Shown here one piece after another: positions 44,104 through 50,315 of a stretch of 50,315 bases of DNA. The DNA is from Gnetum montanum (Eukaryota > Streptophyta > Gnetopsida > Gnetales > Gnetaceae), in contig MNCI01017629.1 in NCBI GenBank assembly GCA_015680685.1, positions 366,184 to 416,498 on the forward strand, given 5' to 3'. Under the pieces are notes generated by a model that saw only the letters and a list, made by a program, of their open reading frames with translations, was not told the origin of the DNA and made no database searches. The position numbers and the translations under genes were made by a program. Numbering within the stretch: the first letter of the stretch is position 1; every line of letters begins with the position of its first letter.

Positions 44104-47100
44104 GCTATGTGTAGCTGCCTCTTGACCCATCATGGGTTGATCATAATGTAAGGCTAGGGTGATTTGCTAGGGCCCTCGTTCACATGATTGTCCCCTGCTT
44201 AGAAGGGTAGCTCAACTCATGCACTTTGATTTTGGTAACCAGCTTGTTGAGCCGATTTCTTCATTGGATGTTCGACATGTGCATGAGCAGATGCTTCATT
44301 CTCAGAGGTTATGACCTCTGAGCCCTGCTCCATGTCTATGTTATTGATCGCCTAAATTGCTACTTCATCACCATGGATCACCACCTCCCTACCTGTGTAT
44401 GGTAGGTGGATTTCCTAATGTATGGGTGAGGAGACAGCCCTAAGTTATGCTAACCATGATCTCCCCAAGATCAGGTTAAACCNNNNNNNNNNNNNNNNNN
44501 NNNNNNNNNNNNNNNNNNNNNNNNNNNNNNNNNNNNNNNNNNNNNNNNNNNNNNNNNNNNNNNNNNNNNNNNNNNNNNNNNNNNNNNNNNNNTGGTAGCC
44601 CCATCATCAACATGTACCCTTCGGATCCGGTGTTGGCTAACCCAAATTGTGATGAAAAGGGGTGCTGTTGTCACCTGAACCATTTCAGGATCTTCCCTAA
44701 TGGCGTCATTGGTGAAAGTCAATTGGGATGGCTCAGGATCTACGAGTGTAGAGGGAAGCATGACTGAGTGGATTGCTTCCTCTTCTGCTGGCATGTCTTC
44801 GTTGACCGAAATCGTTGTCAACATGTGGATCAGAGCCTCGTGTGGGGGACAGAAGTCATGATCAAGTCATACAGGCTTAGTGTAGTGTTTTTCTATTTTA
44901 GAGCTTGCTCAACCTGAGTGAAGGCATTGAAGAGGTCTTGGCCACCCTCCTGTTTAACATTTTCCTCCTCTTCGATTCGTCCCAGAAGAAAAATTTCCCG
45001 AGGAGGGGCAACTTTGGATCTAGGTTCAAACCCTTTTTGGTAGGGTGACATAGATTGTGTGGATATAACAATGTTTGTCTTTGGTGATAAGGGTGCAGAT
45101 GCAGGGGGTGGAGACATAGGCTTGGAAGTACCAGGGAGAGTACTTCCTCTCGACATCTTGTCTGTGAAGCATACTTCCCATTTTTTGGGAGGAGAAGGTT
45201 GTTCAGATGTTTTATGTGTGGCAGGGGCTGTTAAAGGAGTTGGCCCCCTAATGATAAATGGAGTTAACGACATTAACGGGTGAAGTAGCATGGTTTCGCT
45301 AACAGGTGATGCTGAGATGGATGTCTGTGGAGGGACTCTCAAGAAGAATGACTGTTGCGAGCTTGGATTAGCCGTTGCTGGTGCTGGTGCACAACGTTGA
45401 GGCACACAGACCACAAATGGCTACTGGGGTGGCCTAGGATCACTGTCAATGTTGATGGTGTTAATGACATAACTAACATTGTTGGCATTGAGGGGATCTG
45501 TGTAGACATGCATCGATTGGTTTTTATGACGTATTGGGTTGCTTTCATCCAACACCAGTTTTCCCTGGTCGATTAACCTTTGGATGTCATCCTGCAATGA
45601 TAGATAGTAATCCATTTTGTAACCACACTGTTGGTGGTAGTCACAAAACCTATCTAGCCTGAAACCCTTAGGAATTGGGGGCTCATTAGATAGGGCCCAA
45701 GAGGGGTTCCTAAGGAGCTCGCAATAGCATTGATGTCTGTTGATTTCTTATTGCAACATTTTCTTGTATTGCATGTGCCCTACTACCAATAGTTGCTTTA
45801 AAAGTTCTGAAGGCTTGAGAGGTAGTGGGGTGTACTTTGAGAGATCTTTATGCTCAAAGTTCGGTTTGGGTTGCGCATGTGTCTCAGGTGTGAGAATTGG
45901 AGGTTGCAACATGTTGCCCTGCTTGGGCATGGGGTTAGCTATGGGTACGGCCAGTTTCTTATTGCTCTTGTTACCATTGTTACTAGGTTTGGGCTTGGCC
46001 TCAATTGCCATAGTAGCCACTGTGGTTGTTGGGGCCTTACCCTTGTCCTTCTTTGTGAAGGTGTTTTTCTAAGCGATGTAGGTCAGGTCTTTGCTTGCCT
46101 CAACCACATCCTGTATGCTCTTAGTCTGAGTGAAGGCTTGACTAAGAGTGCGAGGGGTGAGGTAGTACAATTTAGACTTGATAAAAGCATTCACTGCACC
46201 TTTAAAGATGACCAATAAGTGGGCCTCTGCAATGGCCTCGTGAATTTCGTTAAGGGTTGCGCTCCAATGCTAGATGAACTTCTGGACTGGTTCCAGAGGC
46301 TCTTGCTTGACACTCATCAACTGGTCCAGTGTGATTTCTGGCTTTAATTTGTACTTAAAGCATGTCACGAAATAGGTCAGGAGCTCCTCTAGAGTTGAAA
46401 TAGATGAGTGTGGTAGTGTGCGATACCAGTCTAAGGCTCTCCTGGCTAGGGATATGGAAAAGACATGAATAATCATGTGTGACCATTTTTGCAACAGAAG
46501 AGACTCAAACCTAAAGGTAACTAGATGTGCGTTGGGATCCCCCTCCCCATCGTACTTCATGAATTGTGGGAGAGACATCCATGGGGGTAATGTCAGAGCA
46601 AGGATTGCAGGGTTGATGGGGTCATCTTGGTAAAATTCCATGACTTGTACTGTGTCGGACCCAACAGCTTTAAGGCATTTTATTTCCTTGGTGAGGGTTT
46701 GGATAAGCTGGAACACTTGATCCAAACCCTGCAACATTGTGGGTTATTGGGAAACTACCAAGGCAGCCCCCATCTATGGAATGGTGGGGTTTGTAGCTTG
46801 ACCCATCGACGGTACCATTGGGATAGCCTCAATGAACAGTGCTGCTTGCATTGTCCACCACCTGGTAGGTGGTGTTGTTGAAGCAGCAACTGCAGTTTGA
46901 GCCATCGGATAGACTGCTTGTCTCGCTAGTGGAACAGATCATAGCCCTGTGTTAGGTTGTACCATTTGTAGGGTTTGGTAGGTTTGAGGGCGAACGTAAT
47001 GAGACATCTGCGACGGTTGTGGAATAGGTGAAGAAGTGAATGGGATCCACCACATGGACGGGCTTGGGCCCACCATAGTGGGTGGAATAGACATGAATGT

Positions 47101-47841
47101 AGGAATTGACATGGAAGTTTCGTAAGACTGTAAAGAAGGTACAGTATGAACATGTGGCAAGGTAGCCATGATTGGTGTATGATGTGCTACAGGAATGGGC
47201 TGCTAAATAGTTTGCGGAGGCATAGTTGCTACAAAAGAAATAGGGGAATAAGGGCATTGATACGTCAGGAAGGTGACATGGCTACCCATTGTGGTTGTAG
47301 TCGTAGGCTACAAGAGCATAGGAGTGATGACAAAGGGAGCGGTTACAGACAACGGATTAGCCCAGAAGGACTGGGTAGGAGGAACAGGAACGGGGTTGGC
47401 TTGACCTCCCTCATATAATTGGGAATCGAGTTCCTCCTGTCCATCCTAAAAAGCATCATCCTAGTTAGACACCATGTCTTGTTGCTCCCTAAGCCTAGCC
47501 AACTAGATTAGCTGGTCTAGTAGCCTTTGGGTTGTCTATGTCAAAGGTATGGAAAATCCAAGAGTGGGAACAAACTCCTTCCCGTCGCAGTAAGCGAACT
47601 CGAAGCTGCATTTGCTCTCAAATTTGTGTACATCCAAAGGTAGGTTTGCTTGAACCTTTGCACAGAGGAAGTTGTAGCACTCGTGTTGCTGGGCCAAGCC
47701 CTCAGGTCCTTGGTTTTGGATCCTGAGGGATCAATGTGTTTCTAGCATTGGGTTCAGTGGTTGTTCAGCACCAGTGATGCCTTGAATTGTGATGGAAGCC
47801 TCCACATTGAAGGTATTAGCAGCAGTAATTGTGGAATCCAT
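44104..47841 (-). pseudogene. Element G Gag-protease polyprotein
   Basis: ATG 47841 (MDSTITAANTF) opens a frame that stays in register to about 44890, then shifts once. After a Pro/Thr-rich N-terminal part, the capsid domain is at about 46737-46270 (LTLPPWMSLPQFMKYDGEGD, LARRALDWYRTLP). A CDYHQQCGYKMDYY motif with DDIQRLIDQGKL near 45640-45570 is typical of Tat gag. A linker follows, then LYDLIMTS near 44870. The protease begins with LTFTND and the active site HVDDGAT (near 44600), is broken by a 110-base gap, and resumes with FNLILGRSWLA and an IHGDEV tail near 44460-44370. Premature stops are mainly TAG. The product would package RNA and process the polyprotein. Confidence 0.92.
44483..44592. 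other. Assembly gap of 110 N
   Basis: Unknown bases interrupt the protease coding region. The flanking frames fit one protease, so the gap is probably about the stated size or small. Confidence 0.99.
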
Positions 47842-47949
47842 TGTTACTGAGCTAGAGAGTTTTGCAAACGGAAAAAAAAGCAAAGGAATTGAATAGCTAA
47901 ACAGTTTTATGAATGAAAAGAACAAAGAAGTTGGAAAGCAATCAAAAAG

Positions 47950-48422
47950 AGGCTTTATGTCTTGCTAGGCTCCCGAGGAGTTGACGAGGTGACTGATCTG
48001 TACCACACGATGCGTAAACAACCAAAAAAGGGTATCATGTTTATGCTAGTGCATGATAGGGTACAGAACGCATGCAAGACTACTGTAAAAAAAAAGACAA
48101 GCCAACTAGCAACCAAAGGCTTTATGTCTTGTAGGGTTCTTGAGGAATCGTTGAGGCGACCAATCTGCACCACACAATGTGTAAACAATCATAAACGGGT
48201 GTTAAGTTTACGCTAATGCGTATCATGGTGCAGAAGGCTTACAAGACTACTGTAAAAAAAAGGCAAGTCAACTGAAAACTGAAGGCTTTATGTCTTGTAG
48301 GGTTCCTGAGGAACCATCAAGGTGATCGATCTGCACCGCACGATGTGTAAACAACCACAGACGGGTGTCAAGTTTACACTAATGCGTATTAGGGTGAAGA
48401 AGACTTATAGGGCTACTGTGAC
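47950..48422 (-). repeat. Three 166-bp tandem repeats in the element G leader
   Basis: Copies start at 47950, 48117 and 48283 with AGGCTTTATGTCTTG. Each includes TRCACCRCACRATGYGTAAA and an A-run after AGACTACTGT. The third is cut short near the LTR. They lie in the untranslated leader between the 5' LTR and gag. Confidence 0.93.
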
Positions 48423-48468
48423 ACATGGAAAAGGTGCTAAAAACCCTCCTTCTAGTGCTAGAGAAACT

Positions 48469-50154
48469 GTAGTGACCAAGAATGTCAACGGCTGGAAAGG
48501 GCACCAACGGGACGTCAGTCGCTAGACAGTCTCGACCCCATTTCCATGGGAGGACCGTGCTAGATGGGATGGAAATGGGATGCCGTAAACTATTTGGTTG
48601 ATTAGAAAGGGACTTAGTCAGTGTCTATATAACCTGTTGCAATGTGTGATTTAAAGAAAAATGAGATAGCGTGAAGTAATGCTTAAATGCAAAAGAGACA
48701 GAAAATAATGTAAAATGCAATAGTAAATAGGAGATAATGTAAACTACAATTAGAAAATTGCACCACTTTGAAGCTATGACCTTGCTCTGTCAAGATGGAT
48801 ACAATCAGTTGCACAGCGCTAGGAAGTGCATAGATCCTAAGAGTGACCAAGACGTGTAGAACGAGAGGGCTGTGCACTTGAATGCGGGCTTAGGTATTAA
48901 CAATGCCAAGTTCTACCAAGGTGGTAGAAGAGAATAGAACAGGATGCCAACTAAGAATGCTAACTATTTGAAATGTTAAACAGAAAGCTTACAATGCTTG
49001 AGATTACAATGCCAACTTTTTGGTTGTCAACCAACCAGACTGTTAGCCAACCAGATTACCAAGAAAATAGACTGGGGACTGAAAAGTTGCAAAGGAAGTC
49101 CCTTAGATCAAAAAGTTTGGAAAAAGGGAACCAGGGGGAGATAGAGCTAGAGCTAGAGAGAGCGAAGATCTGGAAGAGATGATGCTAGAGTGCTAGAGGA
49201 AGACCAAAAGAAAAACGGAGTGTTTAAACATTGCTCATTGTGGTATTTATAGGACCAAGGGCATGCGAAAGAGGCAATTTGGACGCCACGTGCCCTAGGC
49301 CTATGCTAATTATCTATGCTGCACGTTCTTGCATGACCGTTGGGTGAGCTTGCCATGCCATAATTACAATTCTATTGTGTCATAATTACGCTGTCAGAGC
49401 AACAGTGCAATTAGGTGAGATGCATTAATGTCATGTAAGTGCTTGCCACATCTTGCCATGCTTTGTAGCGTAGCATGTTTGGTGTGGCGTAGCATCTTGT
49501 TACATTGTGCTATGCTACGCAGCGTAGCCACCTGTTTAAAGTGTGAAACTTGCACTGTGTCCTACTACATGTGTTGGGAACCTTTGCAATGTTGTGACTG
49601 CTGGTCATAGATTTTCTACGCTATGCTATGCTACGTAGTATATCATAGCGTAGCAGCTGTCCTTAGCCACAAAAATGTTGCAAATCTGCAAACCTTTTCT
49701 TTTGTACTACGAAGCTTGCAAATTTGCTGATCTCGCCCTTTGAGATGCCTTATGTCAACTTCCGTAGAATTTCTAAGCCTCGCTGCGCCATGTAGCTTAG
49801 CATAGCGTAGTGGCAAACATGACCTGATTTGGGCCAAGTTCGCTGCTTCCTAACGGAAGAAGACATTGCTGAAGGACTTGGAGTCGAGTGAGGGGATTGG
49901 TCATCCAGATTTTGTTATGCTGTGCTCTTCTATGTGGCATAGCGTAGTGTAGCACTGCGCTTCTGCAAACGTCTTCTAAAGTTTGCTACGCTACACGACG
50001 TATCATAGTGTAGCAAGACTCCTTGACTTAGAAAACTTACTGAAGCGGACAATCTGAAAATCAAAGCATCCATCTCGTAAAGAACTGCTGTAATGCTACG
50101 CGAATTGCAAAGGCTTGGTGAAGCAAGCATGCCTTCGAATTTTGGGGTGTTTCA
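48469..50154 (-). repeat. 5' LTR of element G
   Basis: Plus strand TGTAGTGACCAAGAATGTCA to GGGGTGTTTCA; the TATA box is in the complement of GGTATTTATAGGACC (near 49242-49256). It is collinear with 31501-33179 without large indels. The sequence following it on the minus strand (GTTTCTCTAGCACTAG) has no obvious tRNA-complementary TGG start. Confidence 0.95.
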
Positions 50155-50315
50155 ATTGGGACTGGTGGAAGATGTTATTACCACTATTTGTGGGTGGTTG
50201 TACCCAGCTGACTTCCTAGTGATTCAGGTGAACAACAGTAAGGGGGACTTCCCAATCATAATGGGAAGATCATGGCTAAGCACCATCAACGCATGCCTAG
50301 GAATCTGTGATCTTT
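50155..50315 (+). pseudogene. Element E protease, second part (to window end)
   Basis: After the ATTGG duplication the interrupted frame resumes with GLVEDVITTICGW, then ADFLVIQVNN and IIMGRSWLSTINACLGI, aligning with 24990-25140 of element D. It continues beyond the window, so whether E encodes RT cannot be seen. Confidence 0.93.

Larger units (their letters stand above)
31501..50154 (-). mobile_element. Element G: complete 18.65-kb Tat/Ogre-like retrotransposon, TSD ATTGG
   Basis: Two direct LTRs (31501-33179 and 48469-50154) flank it. ATTGG is duplicated at 31496-31500 and 50155-50159, and the interrupted protease frame of element E resumes exactly after it. On the minus strand the order is LTR, leader with 166-bp repeats, gag-protease (47841-44104), hairpin array, a 5-kb spacer holding an antisense multi-exon gene, hairpin array, pol (38107-34642), hairpin array, noncoding tract, polypurine tract, LTR. 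Dual RNase H and a separate pol start after a long spacer fit the Tat/Ogre group. No clear primer site is visible next to the 5' LTR. Premature stops make it inactive. Confidence 0.96.

Noticed and set aside
45740-46218. Plus-strand frames over element G gag
   Set aside because: They are complementary shadows of the gag-protease frame. Unlike 38.9-43.4 kb, they have no exon structure or neighbouring signals.
48420-48468. tRNA primer site next to the G 5' LTR
   Set aside because: The minus-strand sequence after the LTR lacks a TGG start and shows no convincing tRNA 3'-end complement, so no primer type is claimed.

Overview
The window is plant nuclear DNA dominated by old, nested LTR retrotransposons. 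Only one ordinary host gene is visible. The host is a seed plant, and the long, heavily decayed, deeply nested elements around one small CpG-rich gene suggest a gymnosperm; that last step is inference. Element boundaries rest on matching 5-bp target-site duplications (TSDs) that I could read directly.

Layout. (1) 1-9802: the 3' part of a plus-strand Ty3/gypsy element of the Tat/Ogre type ('element A'). It has pol with two RNase H domains, a 3' polypurine tract and a 1.7-kb 3' LTR. A reverse-oriented solo LTR with TSD AGCAC (4457-6012) splits its pol. Element A sits inside a minus-strand LINE (9803-11560). (2) 11.6-14.0 kb: a duplicated AT-rich repeat and a solo LTR with TSD GAAGT. (3) 16.1-17.4 kb: a CpG-rich island with a two-exon class II LOB-domain transcription factor gene on the minus strand. 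(4) 17.4-21.2 kb: unassigned DNA, a degenerate short-motif repeat and a second LINE-like remnant. (5) 21284-28346: complete 7.06-kb element D (TSD CATGA, tRNA-Asp-type primer site) with one Gag-protease frame and no visible reverse transcriptase. It lies in an older LTR fragment F. (6) 28564 onward: related element E, whose protease frame is split by element G. (7) 31501-50154: element G, a complete 18.65-kb minus-strand Tat/Ogre-like element with TSD ATTGG. E resumes at 50155.

The most unusual content is in element G. Between its gag-protease (minus strand, 44.1-47.8 kb) and its pol (minus strand, 34.6-38.1 kb) lies a plus-strand, intron-containing gene at about 38.92-43.36 kb. I can trace eight exons with GT-AG introns of consistent phase. 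A TATA-like box precedes it and AATAAA follows it. Its N-terminal part resembles an FCP1/NIF-type HAD phosphatase with the catalytic aspartates replaced; the rest is unidentified and ends in an acidic tail. A first-exon homologue with the same intron phase is present in the matching place of element A, so the antisense gene seems to be a family trait. The spacer and the pol 3' flank also carry arrays of a short unit (a 4-5 bp stem-loop next to TAAACTRGC) whose stems covary between copies.

Nearly all coding frames carry premature stops, mostly TAG where a glutamine codon would be expected. This fits C-to-T decay of methylated CAG sites. All the mobile elements here look inactive; the LOB-domain gene looks intact.
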